Source of the DNA: Leishmania martiniquensis
Taxonomy: Eukaryota; Euglenozoa; Kinetoplastea; Trypanosomatida; Trypanosomatidae
Assembly (NCBI RefSeq): GCF_017916325.1
Contig: NC_090162.1
Span: 12,501 to 76,500, forward strand
Length of the DNA: 64,000 nucleotides
Direction of reading: 5' to 3'
Position 1 is the first letter of the stretch. Each line of letters begins with the position of its first letter. The position numbers and the translations under genes are program-made. Positions 9,624 to 19,377 of the stretch are shown here, piece after piece. Below the pieces are notes generated by a model. That model searched no databases, was not told where the DNA came from, and worked only from the letters and a program-made list of their open reading frames with translations.

Positions 9624-10907
9624 CTACTCTCGCTTCTTGAGCTTCGCATCGATCGCCTGCAAGCGCTCGTAGACGGGAGGATGAGTGAAGTGGAGTGCGG
9701 AGTAGAGCGGATCCGGCGTCAAGCTGGCCCGATTTTCCTTTGTGATGACCAAAAGGGCCTCCTTCAGGCCCTCTCCGTGATTGTGGGTGACGGCGAAGCG
9801 ATCCGCTTCAAACTCGTGCCGTCGCGAAAGGTAGCAGAATCCGTATCCAATAAACGTACTCAGTGGGCCATAGATGACGTCAGCAAAAATGTTGAGTCCG
9901 ATGACCGGGTCCATCTCATGGAAGCCAAACTCCTCATAAATCCTCTGGTTAAAGAGGACTAGGCGTGCACCGTAGGAGATCAGCAAGAGCTGAGAAAGAG
10001 CCATGGCGAGGTTTATGTAGATGTGGTTGTGGTGCCAATGGCCGAGCTCGTGGCACAGCACGGCTATAATGGACTCGTCGTCATCCTTCAGTTGCTCCAG
10101 GATAGTGTCGTAAAGAACAATGCGCTTGTAGCTGCCGAAACCGTAGAAGTACGCGTTACTGTGGTGTGAGCGGCGGCTGCCATCCACGACGAATACCTTT
10201 TTGAGCGGGAAGCTCAGCTCCTCGCTGAGATGCTCGATTTTCTGGTAGAGGGGAGACTCTCTGTCGAGCGGGGTAAACTTGTTGAACATCGGCTGGATGA
10301 CGGTGGGCAACGCCAAAAGAAAAAAGACCAGCATCACCGACATGCCCGAGAAGAGGTATAAGGGAAACCGTGCGCCAAATGTTTGCACCACATACTGAAT
10401 GAGCTTGATCTGCAGCGGGTAGAGCAGCGTGACGTGGAGAAACAGCTTTTTGATAATGTCTTTCCCGAACTCCGTCTTGGTCATCTTGTTGAGGCCGTGC
10501 TCCTCCTCAACATAAAAGTTCTCGTAGTAGGAGAAGGGGATGTCAATTAAAGTGGAAATGAGCTCCCCTGCTACGGCGGTCGCGTAATTGTGAGAGAAGG
10601 AGCCGGAAGGAAAATTCCTGTGCTGCGCAATCAAGTAGTACAGGCGGGCAGGAAGTCGCAGGAGAATGCTCACGTTACTCAGTATGAGCCCCTTCACATG
10701 CTGTAGAAGGCCCAACGTGCACCTCTCGCCCTCGTACTCCTGCGCCTTCGTGAACTCGTCGTCCGTGATGTCGTTCCTGAAATACGATGGCATCTCCTTT
10801 GTTCGGTAGGCACGACGCTGGCGCAGCATCAGGTACGCGTCCCACAGGCCAATCACATTGAGCGATATGACGGCCGTCTGCAAAAAGAGATTCTGGGAAG
10901 GCGGCAT
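9624..10907 (-). CDS. STE24: CAAX prenyl protease 1 (STE24, M48A zinc metalloprotease)
   Basis: 427 residues from the ATG at 10907; the 12 extra codons to 10943 begin with GTG and are excluded. The zinc motif HELGH is at residues 286-290 in AVLCHELGHWHHNH, with the third ligand in RRHEFEADRFAV near residue 366. The C-terminal HFTHPPVYERL is also typical of STE24. Several hydrophobic helices agree with the multi-span ER membrane barrel of the family. It removes the -aaX tripeptide from farnesylated CAAX proteins and, in yeast, also clears clogged translocons. Length (yeast 453, human 475) is close to full, so it is probably active. Confidence 0.95.
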   Translation of the reverse strand: MPPSQNLFLQTAVISLNVIGLWDAYLMLRQRRAYRTKEMPSYFRNDITDDEFTKAQEYEGERCTLGLLQHVKGLILSNVSILLRLPARLYYLIAQHRNFPSGSFSHNYATAVAGELISTLIDIPFSYYENFYVEEEHGLNKMTKTEFGKDIIKKLFLHVTLLYPLQIKLIQYVVQTFGARFPLYLFSGMSVMLVFFLLALPTVIQPMFNKFTPLDRESPLYQKIEHLSEELSFPLKKVFVVDGSRRSHHSNAYFYGFGSYKRIVLYDTILEQLKDDDESIIAVLCHELGHWHHNHIYINLAMALSQLLLISYGARLVLFNQRIYEEFGFHEMDPVIGLNIFADVIYGPLSTFIGYGFCYLSRRHEFEADRFAVTHNHGEGLKEALLVITKENRASLTPDPLYSALHFTHPPVYERLQAIDAKLKKRE

Positions 10908-11578
10908 CCTGTGAGGCCACCGCAGAAATGGGTGGGCGGCCACGAAAACGTAAACGCAAACAAAAAGCTACACCTGCCGGCAAGCGCAACTGTCGTAGCG
11001 GAGCTGCTTGCAGCACGGAAATGCCACGGAAGCAGCACGGCGAGTGTGAGAGAGAAAAGCGCTATGCACAAATGAGATGCGGCGGCGCCAGTAAGGCGGC
11101 TAGGAACTAAGTACGAGTCCGTGAGACGGGCATAAGCGAGTCCAAGAGGGAGGAGGATAGCGTAAAAGCAGCGGCACATGTAAATCATGGATTACGGCCT
11201 CGCCCGCACACGTGTGGAGGTGTAGCACACGCGACGAAAGCAGTCGTACACGAAATTCAGAATTCTGTTCGCAGTTTATACGAGGGCTACGACCCGCCCC
11301 CTTGGTCACGCCTCGCCTTCTCGATTCTAGCGGCGTCGCGCCGCCCGAAAAAAAAAAGAGAAGAAAACGGGACCGATGACAGGGGCGCATAGAGTGTACG
11401 ATCGTAGGGCGCAGCTGCGCAAGACGACCTTCGCCAAGAAGGCTGGTTAAACGGAGAAGCCTTTAGGCAGCTGATGGTTACTCGAAGTTACTAGATCATC
11501 GCCTCAGGCGAAAACATTGAACGTCTGTGTATGTCTCAACGTTGCCCTCCTACGTTCTCGCTCGTGAAAGGCGTCCTC
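10908..11578. other. Intergenic between STE24 and DDX31/Dbp7
   Basis: No gene seen. An A-rich run at 11345-11372 (poly-U on the transcribed strand) is a candidate splice signal for STE24. The rest is probable 3' UTR of the helicase gene. Confidence 0.5.
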
Positions 11579-13942
11579 TCACGCGTCGAATTCGGAGAAC
11601 TGTAGCGGCCGAATCTTGGTGCTCTCCTCGCGCCTCTTCTCCGCCCAATCACGGGTGACCTTGCGCTGCTTCTGTGCGAGCATGCTGTGATAGCGCTCCT
11701 CGTGGTCTAATTCCACTCGCTGGTGCTTCTTTTTTCCTCCCTCGTCATCGCGGGAGTTGACGACGGTGCCCTTGCGGTTGTCGCGAGCGAGTATGCGGTC
11801 TTCACGGATATAAGTTCGTACTTCCCGCTGCACCTCCGATGGAGTCTTGTCGATGCCGAAACTTTGAGCGACGTGGCCAAGATGCGGCGTGGCGGCAAAG
11901 AAAAGCGATTTGATTTGCCTTGGCAGGCCCGCATAGGCGCGCAGATATGACTGGTACGAAAAGAGTGCGACGCGATAAAGGCTGTCCTTGGCGTTCTTAC
12001 CGCACACTTTGTCGCGCTGCATCACAAGGCGGGAGATGGCGTGCTCCAGTGCGGCTGTGCTTTGCATCCACATATGGTTCGACCTGGGATCCAGCTTAGT
12101 GAGGTAGAATAGAAACGTCTCATACTTGCGCTCCGACATCTCTCCCACCTCCTTGCCAACGCTCTCTCGCATCTGCGAGTGAATAAAGTGCGTCAGGTAT
12201 GCCGCGTAGCGCACCTCGTCCGGCGCAAGGAACAGGATCGAGTCGCCACTGTTTCCAATGCGCGCCGTGCGACCAATTCGGTGCACGTAGCTGATCGGGT
12301 CCGTTGGAGGGTCGTAATGCACGATCCAGTCGATCGCTGGCATATCAAGGCCACGGGCAGCCACGTCCGTGCAGAACAAGACGCCCTTGTCGCTGCGCGA
12401 CTTGCCAGTGCCAAACTTGAAGGCGTGAAAGACGGCGGCCCGGTCCACTTGTGACATATTGCCGTGAAGCTTGAACACGTTGACGTCCAAAAAAGCGCGC
12501 TGCGACGCCGCGAAGGAGTCAAGACGCGCGTCATCTTCCACTTCGCCGTCGGAAACCTCCTCAAATGTGACCACCTCGTCCGTGGCGCTGCCGTGGTCGA
12601 GATGACGGTTGGCGGCCTCCACCATTTTCTTCGTGCTCATGGGCGCTCCGCGCGGCCGTGTGACCACCCTGCCCTCGTACGATTTCTTGTGAAACGGGGA
12701 CTGCAGGCGAGAGGCGAGAAGGTAAAGGAACTCCGTACTGTCCGCCGTGGAGACGAACACGATGATCTTGTGAGCACCGGCATCCAGCTGTGAGCGAAGA
12801 AAGCTGAAAAGAACCGAGAGACGGTGTTTCACCGGTACCATCACGTAGTGCTGTTTCAGTGTCGTCGGTACGGAAAAAGTGTCTTGCGTCTCCCCTATGC
12901 GAGTGACGTTCTTGCGCAGCGCGAAGTGCGACAGTCGTTCAACGCCGTCTGTGATGGTTGCGGAGACGAGAATACGCTTCACGTCCGCTGAACGGCGGCA
13001 CTTTTTCTCGAGCTGCTCCATAATCTCACGCAGGGCCTTTTCAAATCCCATGTCGAGCAGCCTATCCGCCTCGTCCATGATCACCGTCTTAACGTGGGTC
13101 ACATTGAAAGAAGCGGTGGCTTTTAGGTGATCAAGCAGTCGGCCAGGTGTCGTCACCAGAATCGGGAGGCCCTTGCGCAGCCGTGCTTTCTCTTTGTGTC
13201 GATTCTCACCGCCGTGAATGCCACCGACCGTGATGAACTGGGCGCAGCGCACCAGAGTAGTCACCGTCTCGGTCACCTGTAGCACAAGCTCACGGGTCGG
13301 ACACATGATGATGATGAGGGTGCCGACATCTCGGGATATGGGCGTCTGGTCACACTCCGACAGAAGGCGGTGAAGCGTAGGAAGGGCATAAGCAAGCGTT
13401 TTGCCGCTACCAGTCTCGCTGCGCACAAGAACATCGCTGTCACGGTCCAGCATCGCCGCCCAGCACAGCTTCTGGATACGCGTGAGGCTTTCGATCTTCA
13501 TCGACTCCATCAGCGGTCGGTGCAGCTTCGGATGCACCAGCTCCACAAGTGAAGGAAGAGCGTCGATGTCTGTTGGATTGCTTGCGTGAAAACTGGAGGC
13601 CTGCGCAGACAAGGCGGCAAAAGCCACAGAGGGCGAGGAGGCCGCACGGGACGTCTTTTGGGGCTCTCGCAACAATATAGCGTTGGCCTTCGGCCGCTCT
13701 GCAGCCGCATGAGGCGCACATCGTTTTGTATTGTCCGCTGCTTTCGTAAGCGGTGCCGCCTCCACTCCAGGGAAGGCAGGATCCTCCCCCGAGTCAACAG
13801 CATTGCGGGCCTGAATCTTGCGCATCGCATCCATGAGGGCGTTGGATCCCCTCCCGCAACCTCCACTAGACATGAGCAGGCGCTGAAGGGCATCCTCTTC
13901 AGCAGAGGCTGATAAGCCGGAAACATTGACGTATGCGGACAT
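11579..13942 (-). CDS. DBP7: DEAD-box RNA helicase, DDX31/Dbp7 type
   Basis: 787 residues from the ATG at 13942, the first ATG after a good splice-acceptor candidate near 14075. All helicase motifs are present: SETGSGKT (175-182), PTRELV, TPGRLL, DEAD (290-293), SAT (327-329), ARGLD, and HRIGRTAR (554-561). The form SATITDGVERL, a long insert between the RecA lobes (about 418-488, acidic and variable), and the C-terminal extension after motif VI fit the Dbp7/DDX31 group. That group works in the nucleolus on 60S ribosomal subunit assembly. The N-terminal 125 residues are low-complexity and probably disordered. Helicase identity is certain; the subfamily is likely. Confidence 0.9.
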   Translation of the reverse strand: MSAYVNVSGLSASAEEDALQRLLMSSGGCGRGSNALMDAMRKIQARNAVDSGEDPAFPGVEAAPLTKAADNTKRCAPHAAAERPKANAILLREPQKTSRAASSPSVAFAALSAQASSFHASNPTDIDALPSLVELVHPKLHRPLMESMKIESLTRIQKLCWAAMLDRDSDVLVRSETGSGKTLAYALPTLHRLLSECDQTPISRDVGTLIIIMCPTRELVLQVTETVTTLVRCAQFITVGGIHGGENRHKEKARLRKGLPILVTTPGRLLDHLKATASFNVTHVKTVIMDEADRLLDMGFEKALREIMEQLEKKCRRSADVKRILVSATITDGVERLSHFALRKNVTRIGETQDTFSVPTTLKQHYVMVPVKHRLSVLFSFLRSQLDAGAHKIIVFVSTADSTEFLYLLASRLQSPFHKKSYEGRVVTRPRGAPMSTKKMVEAANRHLDHGSATDEVVTFEEVSDGEVEDDARLDSFAASQRAFLDVNVFKLHGNMSQVDRAAVFHAFKFGTGKSRSDKGVLFCTDVAARGLDMPAIDWIVHYDPPTDPISYVHRIGRTARIGNSGDSILFLAPDEVRYAAYLTHFIHSQMRESVGKEVGEMSERKYETFLFYLTKLDPRSNHMWMQSTAALEHAISRLVMQRDKVCGKNAKDSLYRVALFSYQSYLRAYAGLPRQIKSLFFAATPHLGHVAQSFGIDKTPSEVQREVRTYIREDRILARDNRKGTVVNSRDDEGGKKKHQRVELDHEERYHSMLAQKQRKVTRDWAEKRREESTKIRPLQFSEFDA

Positions 13943-14438
13943 GATATGCAAAGGTCTGTGTGGGCGGGCGAGTGCGTCACGCTCCGCTGTGGTTCTCGCT
14001 CTCTCTCTGAAGCCTTTCTGTTCTTTCCTCTCAAAAGAAAATGTGTGTTTGTGTGTATGTGTGTGTGTTGTGCACTCAGCGGATGACACAACCATCAAAG
14101 AAAAAAAAGGAGCAGAGTATCGGCAGCATTCGCGCACGCCCAAAACGACAGAAAGGCAGCGAAACGGGTATTGATTACTATGGGACTTCGACTGCGGACG
14201 CTTCAGTCCCAGTCCATGTGACTGGCAGAGTGGGCCCTAATCAGCATGCTACATGCGGACGAATAAGTGTATGACATGTGAGTTGTGTCTGAAAGGGCAG
14301 GGTGCATACCGATCCGTTCTTTCTCTTTCGGCGACCACAGAATAAGCCGTCCTTAGCAGAGGAGGCACCATGCACAGCTTTCCGGCGAATTTCGAATTGT
14401 GACACTGTGTGAGATGAGCGTTCCTCAATGAAGAGGGT
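13943..14438. other. Intergenic, DDX31 leader and downstream spacer
   Basis: Contains a GT run at 14041-14070 and the helicase splice-acceptor candidate. No gene seen. Confidence 0.5.
14075..14112 (-). promoter_or_regulatory. Candidate poly-U tract and AG acceptor for DDX31/Dbp7
   Basis: 14097-14112 is A/G-only on plus, so U/C-only in the pre-mRNA, followed by AG at 14075-14076. No ATG lies between this AG and 13942, which supports 13942 as the start codon. Confidence 0.5.
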
Positions 14439-14895
14439 CACCTCGGTGCGCGCCGTATCGCAGGGATTCAACACCCTCAGCCTCAGGCATGTCATGGCGA
14501 TGTATCGCCTACGGATGCCGGCGGCCGTGCCCATGGTGGCGTGGCGTCGAAGCGGCCTGCTACCGTGAGCGCGCTTGTGCCGCGCATGTGCTGTGCGAAG
14601 CGTGGGCCGCCGCTCGAAAGTGCCCCACCCCCCCTGCCCCCGCTCCCCCTCCGCTCGGCCTGCACTCTGCGTACGTGTGTGAGGGGGCCTGAGCCACGGC
14701 GCGGGGGCTGCTTTTGGTGCGGCCTGCGAAGCGTGGTGGCGTGTAGGGTGTGGTGCGGGGGTGGGTGGGCGCCTGTCCGTGGCGCTTGCGTAGGGCAGCG
14801 TCGCCCCCTCACCTCCACACACACACACACACACGTCGTCGGGCCCCGTGTGGCAGCTCTGCAGGGGGCGGAGCGACGCATGGCGCATATTTGGC
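14439..14895 (+). mobile_element. SIDER-like dispersed repeat, copy 1 (inverted)
   Basis: About 457 bp, matching copies 2-5 but on the opposite strand. Shared landmarks are the end block with CACCTCGGTGCGCGCC, a C-rich block at 14623-14653, a CA/GT microsatellite at 14818-14834, and the terminal block beside GCAGAGCTGCC. A stretch near 14700-14745 differs from the other copies. It lies 154 bp downstream of the stop of the 70-residue membrane protein, so in its probable 3' UTR, antisense to the usual orientation. Repeat status is seen directly; SIDER identity is inferred. Confidence 0.8.
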
Positions 14896-15048
14896 ATCAG
14901 AAGGAGGGGGGCCATCTGGAGAATAAAACCCTCAGTCGTTTCAGAGATGGTGAGCACACTTCCCAATACTGTAAGCGAATCGAATGGGCGTGGCCAGGAC
15001 ACTTCGAGGGAGGAAGGTGGGTAAGGCACAGATAACAGCGATATTGTG

Positions 15049-15261
15049 TCAGTCCCTCTTTCGATCGACCTTGGTGCGGTACCCTATCTCTGCCATGAGC
15101 CCCTCCCGCAGCAGCTTTCGTTGATCTTGGCGCTGCTTCACATTGTAAAGTCGAAGTCCAATCATCAAAGCGCCTAGAATTAAGAAGGCCACCCAGCCTT
15201 GCTCGAAGATGCGAGAGAAGATCGAGCTGTCAAGTTCAACTCTCTGGTAGGCGCGCGGCAT
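15049..15261 (-). CDS. Small single-span membrane protein, 70 residues
   Basis: True ATG at 15261. A clear hydrophobic helix at about residues 21-40 (GWVAFLILGALMIGLRLY) is followed by a strongly charged, Lys/Arg-rich tail. The short polar N-terminus and basic tail suggest a one-pass inner-membrane or ER protein. I do not recognise the family. Support comes from protein-like composition, spacing between two secure genes and the same strand. Mitochondrial complexes of kinetoplastids contain many small proteins of this shape, but nothing here proves that location. Confidence 0.55.
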   Translation of the reverse strand: MPRAYQRVELDSSIFSRIFEQGWVAFLILGALMIGLRLYNVKQRQDQRKLLREGLMAEIGYRTKVDRKRD

Positions 15262-15778
15262 GTTGATGGGGACGTCGTCGCGACGTTGAGTAGAAGTCGG
15301 GCGGGTCTAGAAAGGGGGGCGGATAAAGAAGTGGAAAGGGCAAACTTCCTTGCAGTCCAGTTGGCAGGAAACGAAAGAGGAGCGGGAAGTCGGAGATTAA
15401 GCGAGGAGAAATTGCACCACGCACCAACGACGCGTTGCTCAAGAAGCGACGAGCACAGGAAGGGGGTGGGGGTACGAGTAAGAGTCGCCGCAGCATCAGC
15501 ACAGCCGGGTGAAGTCTTCGGCTCTCCTTCGCGCACCCATCTCGGCGTTGCGCCGTCGCTGTCACCTGAGGCTGTCTGCGTGTGCATGTGTTTAGTAGAA
15601 AGATGGAGCACAAGCACTGGTTGTCTCTGCTCGCCGGCATTATTCGGCCACAGATAGCCTGAGATCAGTTTCTGCTCGTTTTGTGGGTTTCCATACCGAC
15701 AACGTTACAGTTACAGCCACTCGACGGGGCGCGTCCAGCTCCGCCAGCCACGTTGCCACAACAGTCACCTGAGCCTGA
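15262..15778. other. Intergenic
   Basis: Overlapping frames of about 135-150 codons on both strands are present, none with recognisable features. I treat them as chance frames in GC-rich spacer. Confidence 0.45.
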
Positions 15779-16630
15779 TTAGGAATTGGCAGCCCGAGCG
15801 GAACAGAAGGAATGGACGATGCGATACGCAATGAAGATGGTCGCGAATAAGATGGAGGTGTAGTAGCGTGAAAGCCATGGTTGATGTGCTGCCGATCGAC
15901 GAATGAAGCGCAGCGTCACAACGCCGTTCTCAGCCGTCATAGCGTCCGCCTTGGAGACGACCATGCCTGTCATCAGAGTTCGATGCGCACGGCGTTTTCG
16001 GGGGCGCTTTTCGTTCTGTGGCACGGATTCCAGCGCCTTCGTGACCTTCCTGCCTGCACAAGTTCCCTCTATGTTTTTTGTATCGATAATAACCTCTATC
16101 GCATAGAGGGCCTCCTGCATGTGCCACTCCTTTCCGCTAGTTGGTTTGAACGGCGCGCCCAAAGCTTGAATCGTGACAGCGCGCTCGCTAGTGGTGTCAC
16201 AAGTGCTCCCGCGGTGTGAGCTGCTCAACACGCCGAAGTAAGCCATCATGTACGTCGTGGTCACACCGGCCAACTGAGTCGGCCTCTGCGGGGTGGGAAG
16301 GTAATTATCCTGGCGCTCACAAGCAGCATAAGAGAGCTCATGACTGTCCTTCGTCAAAAAGCCTGCAAGCGCTGCCACGCTCAGCGACGACGCGAGCGGC
16401 TGCCCGCTGATCACCATTTCTGGAGCCCCCTGTTCTTGCCAATCGACGACAGCCGTAGTGTTCTGAAACGTGACCGAGCCTAATAACGGCAAGCGGCACG
16501 ACGAGACCAACTCCACACTCCACTCGCCCGCAGCGTTGTCGTAGATGTCGGCCGGAAGATGAAGTTCACGCGCGGTAGCTGCGGCAGACAGCGCCACAAG
16601 GCTCAGCGCAAAGATCAATGCCCGTGCCAT
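15779..16630 (-). CDS. Type I membrane protein with signal peptide, unknown function
   Basis: 283 residues from the ATG at 16630; the frame continues upstream to 16882, but that part is Cys-rich noise from a GT microsatellite. The mature start has a classic signal peptide (MARALIFALSLVALSAAATA). A beta-rich luminal region of about 220 residues follows, then a basic stretch (NEKRPRKRRAHR) and a hydrophobic helix near the C-terminus (SILFATIFIAYRIVH). This layout resembles ER proteins such as EMC10, but I see no decisive motif and give that only as a guess. It is likely real, secretory-pathway and membrane-bound. Confidence 0.65.
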   Translation of the reverse strand: MARALIFALSLVALSAAATARELHLPADIYDNAAGEWSVELVSSCRLPLLGSVTFQNTTAVVDWQEQGAPEMVISGQPLASSLSVAALAGFLTKDSHELSYAACERQDNYLPTPQRPTQLAGVTTTYMMAYFGVLSSSHRGSTCDTTSERAVTIQALGAPFKPTSGKEWHMQEALYAIEVIIDTKNIEGTCAGRKVTKALESVPQNEKRPRKRRAHRTLMTGMVVSKADAMTAENGVVTLRFIRRSAAHQPWLSRYYTSILFATIFIAYRIVHSFCSARAANS

Positions 16631-17102
16631 CTTGCGACACAGAGGTGATGCGCCACGGTGTAGACAAGTGGAGGTGCAGAGAGCCGGAAAAAAAAAGCGA
16701 GCGCATCTGTACAAGCGCGTTTGGGAAAGAGCAAAAGCCCACGAATACACATGAGCCAACGCAGAGCGAGAGAGAAGTAGCATCACAGAACGCGAGGTAG
16801 AGAGAAAGGGAGCTGGTGCGGTGAGTCTCCGATGAACTGTGCTGGGACAGGTGCGGACGTCGACGCACACACACACACACACGCATGATAGACTACATGC
16901 CAGTCACCGAAAAGACGTGCGCGCTTCGAGTGGCTCTCGTACGTGGCTGAGTCGCGCACATCCTTTCGCAGAGGTGAGTCATGCGGGGAAAAACGAAAGG
17001 GGCATTGAATGCATGGCAGCGTAGCGCGCATTGAGCCGTCCCGTCTGCTGCAGTGTTTGCTCGTCTGCTGCAGTGTTTGCTCATCTGCTGCTGTACACTC
17101 CA
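16631..17102. other. Intergenic with microsatellite and short tandem repeat
   Basis: Contains an AC run at 16864-16882 and a 20-bp tandem repeat next to the stop codon at 17103 (listed separately). No gene seen. Confidence 0.5.
17042..17094. repeat. 20-bp tandem repeat, about 2.6 copies
   Basis: Two exact 20-bp units (17042-17061 and 17062-17081) and a partial third that begins with one mismatch. It lies a few bases after the stop codon of the 406-residue protein, so it would be at the very start of that gene's 3' UTR. Confidence 0.85.
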
Positions 17103-18323
17103 TTAGTCATTGGGATGCGAATTGTACTCTCCCTTCTCCACCATCTCATACGCCACGGCAAGGAAGGCGTCATCGGCGTCGCGAAGGCGCTCCTCGGCGT
17201 CCCGATCGCGCTCAACGCTGCAACGCAAGACGTCTTTAATGAGCGGGGCGTTCGTAAACCCTGGTCGAAGCGTCGCCACAAACTTTTGCTGTTCTGCCCG
17301 GCGATAGGGATTCCACTTGCGCGGCCGCCGCTTTCCGGCCGGCAGTTGTCCTGGGAAATCGTCGCGGCGCACCGCAGCGTCCCCAAAGTCGGCTGCCACA
17401 GCGGTGCACAAGGCGCAGTACGCCGCGCAGGCCTCATTAACGCTGTAGTGCGTCCGGTAGAAGCGCCACTGCAGAAAACGACGCACACGCCTAGAAAATG
17501 CGTGCGGCGACACGAGAAGAAGCGCGCCGTCAGCCTCCAGCATCGACTCCGCGACGAATAGGCTTTCCCAAAGGTAATCGTCAACGTCCACGTCGGCAGG
17601 AACATCTAAGATCATGAAATCTTTGCTTGATGCGCCACAGTAGAGCTCGAGACTACTCTGCACCGTTGCCTCACGCCTTTGCCCTTCCAACAACATCCTA
17701 GGGGCTACTCTGCTGCGCGGCGCCACCAAAGAAGGCAGCCGCTCCCTGTGCCTAGCTCGATGATACTGAGCGACGTCAAGCAAGGAGAGCGGTAAGCGCA
17801 CTATGTTATCACTGACCTGAGAAGCCAGTGAGCTCCTCGCGGTCAAGATCACAAACTGAGTGGCAGCAGCAGCTGAAGAAGCAGCCTCCGGCGAGGAGCT
17901 GAATCCCGGAACATCCACGAGGAGATCGACGGCGCGTGGCGTGATTGACTGAGATGCCGGTTGCTTTCGCGAATGGTGCACAGCAGCCCTCGGCGACCAT
18001 GAAGCTCTGCGTTGCGCCTGCTCAAGAGTGCGTATGGCAAGCAGGGGCTGCGATGTACTGAGAAAAACATCTTTCATCGGTACCGATACGTGCTTTTTCC
18101 GCAGCAGCATCGACAAGAAAAGGGTGGCTGCATGCTCAGTGACGGCCGGAAACGCGGGCATCATCGCAGATGCCACGCGTGAGATCCCAGGTGCCCCTTT
18201 TTTCGAGATCAGTGCATCGTGCACGATCAACATAGATGAAGGCGTTCCACTCGGTGAGGAGAAAGAGGGGGAAGCTTGAGGGGGAGAGAGGGCTGCCAGG
18301 GGAGGGCAGGGTGAGTAGGACAT
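17103..18323 (-). CDS. Conserved-looking hypothetical protein, 406 residues
   Basis: True ATG at 18323. The first third is Ser/Ala/Pro-rich. The stretch around residues 225-290 (DFMILDVPADVDVDDYLWESL then ADGALLLVSPHAFSRRVRRF) resembles the late strands of a Rossmann-type methyltransferase, where a buried strand is followed by a helix and then a G-A-LLLV strand. I do not see a glycine-rich SAM-binding loop upstream, so this is only a fold suggestion. The C-terminus is charged and helical. No signal peptide or membrane span. Function unknown. Confidence 0.65.
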   Translation of the reverse strand: MSYSPCPPLAALSPPQASPSFSSPSGTPSSMLIVHDALISKKGAPGISRVASAMMPAFPAVTEHAATLFLSMLLRKKHVSVPMKDVFLSTSQPLLAIRTLEQAQRRASWSPRAAVHHSRKQPASQSITPRAVDLLVDVPGFSSSPEAASSAAAATQFVILTARSSLASQVSDNIVRLPLSLLDVAQYHRARHRERLPSLVAPRSRVAPRMLLEGQRREATVQSSLELYCGASSKDFMILDVPADVDVDDYLWESLFVAESMLEADGALLLVSPHAFSRRVRRFLQWRFYRTHYSVNEACAAYCALCTAVAADFGDAAVRRDDFPGQLPAGKRRPRKWNPYRRAEQQKFVATLRPGFTNAPLIKDVLRCSVERDRDAEERLRDADDAFLAVAYEMVEKGEYNSHPND

Positions 18324-19377
18324 TGCGTCTCGTCAATGCACCGAGCCAATAGTGTAATTTAGGCGGACAGTTCCACAAAGCGGGGACCGAGGTGCGCGCA
18401 ATGTGGATTACACAAGCCTCGCGAGCTGAAAGCATGGTGGTAGTTTCCGCGGCACGGGTGCCCCATTGGTCCACTGCGCTTTGAGCTCATCGACGGTGCC
18501 CTGTGTGTTTCCTTCGATTTTCACGTCTTTTTCTCTCTTGTTTTTGATGGGCTCCCAGAACAGGGAGGAAGTCGAGGGGGGATACAGCGCAGAGGGCACA
18601 CAGAGAACAGTGTGCTCTGCAATCTGCTACTGACACACACACACACAGGCGCAGGCACAGCCTTTGCGTTCACTCATCTCGAGCAACAGGGGAAGGGGAG
18701 ACGTCACCGGTGTGTATGTCTTTCTGAGAGAGGATGTGGGAAGGGAGGGGGGATGCTTGGCCGACTGTGGTTCCTTTGACGCAGAGTTCACTGTCGGGGC
18801 TATGCATTCGATCAAGAAGGGAGTTCGGAGCGACACGAAGAGGGGGGACGAGGAGCACGTCCGGGGCGCTTTTAGGTAACGCTCTCTCTTCTATCCTTGA
18901 TACGCACGTGTGCCTTCTGCGCGGTATAGTGCCTCTGCTGATAGCGGCGCCCGCTTGACGCCATACCATCATCGATCTTCTCGTGTGAGTGCTGACGACG
19001 ATTCTGGCACTGAGAAGAGGAGTGGGGGAAAAAAGAGCCGATCGATCTCGTGAAAGACGTCAGCTGCGATTGGCCAGGGAGAGAGCGAGAGAGCGAAAGG
19101 GGGGAAATTACCGGAAACGACGCGCGTCTGTGACTTTTGTGCCGCTCGTCCCAAGAAAAAAAGGAAAAGGGCAGCCTCAAGTCGCTTTGGGGGCACCTTA
19201 CGTTCGTACTCTTTCACAGCTGTCTCACGTCTGTGTACGAAGCCGAAGTAGCAAGGAGGCTTGTGTGCGCTTGGGGGGAGGGCAGTGTGGCGTTAGACGC
19301 ACATGCGCTTTTGGGCGGGGTGCTGACCTTTTGCCTCCTTCTTGTTCTCCTGTCATGGTAGTGGTTCTTCATCCGCC
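18324..19377. other. Intergenic, about 1.05 kb
   Basis: No gene seen. Alternating purine-rich blocks on plus and a short CA run near 18632-18646. It should hold the 3' UTR of the P450 gene and the leader of the 406-residue protein. Confidence 0.5.

Noticed and set aside
14241..15029. 262-codon minus frame
   Set aside because: It runs through dispersed repeat copy 1; equivalent frames appear in the other copies because the repeat is GC-rich, not because a protein is conserved.
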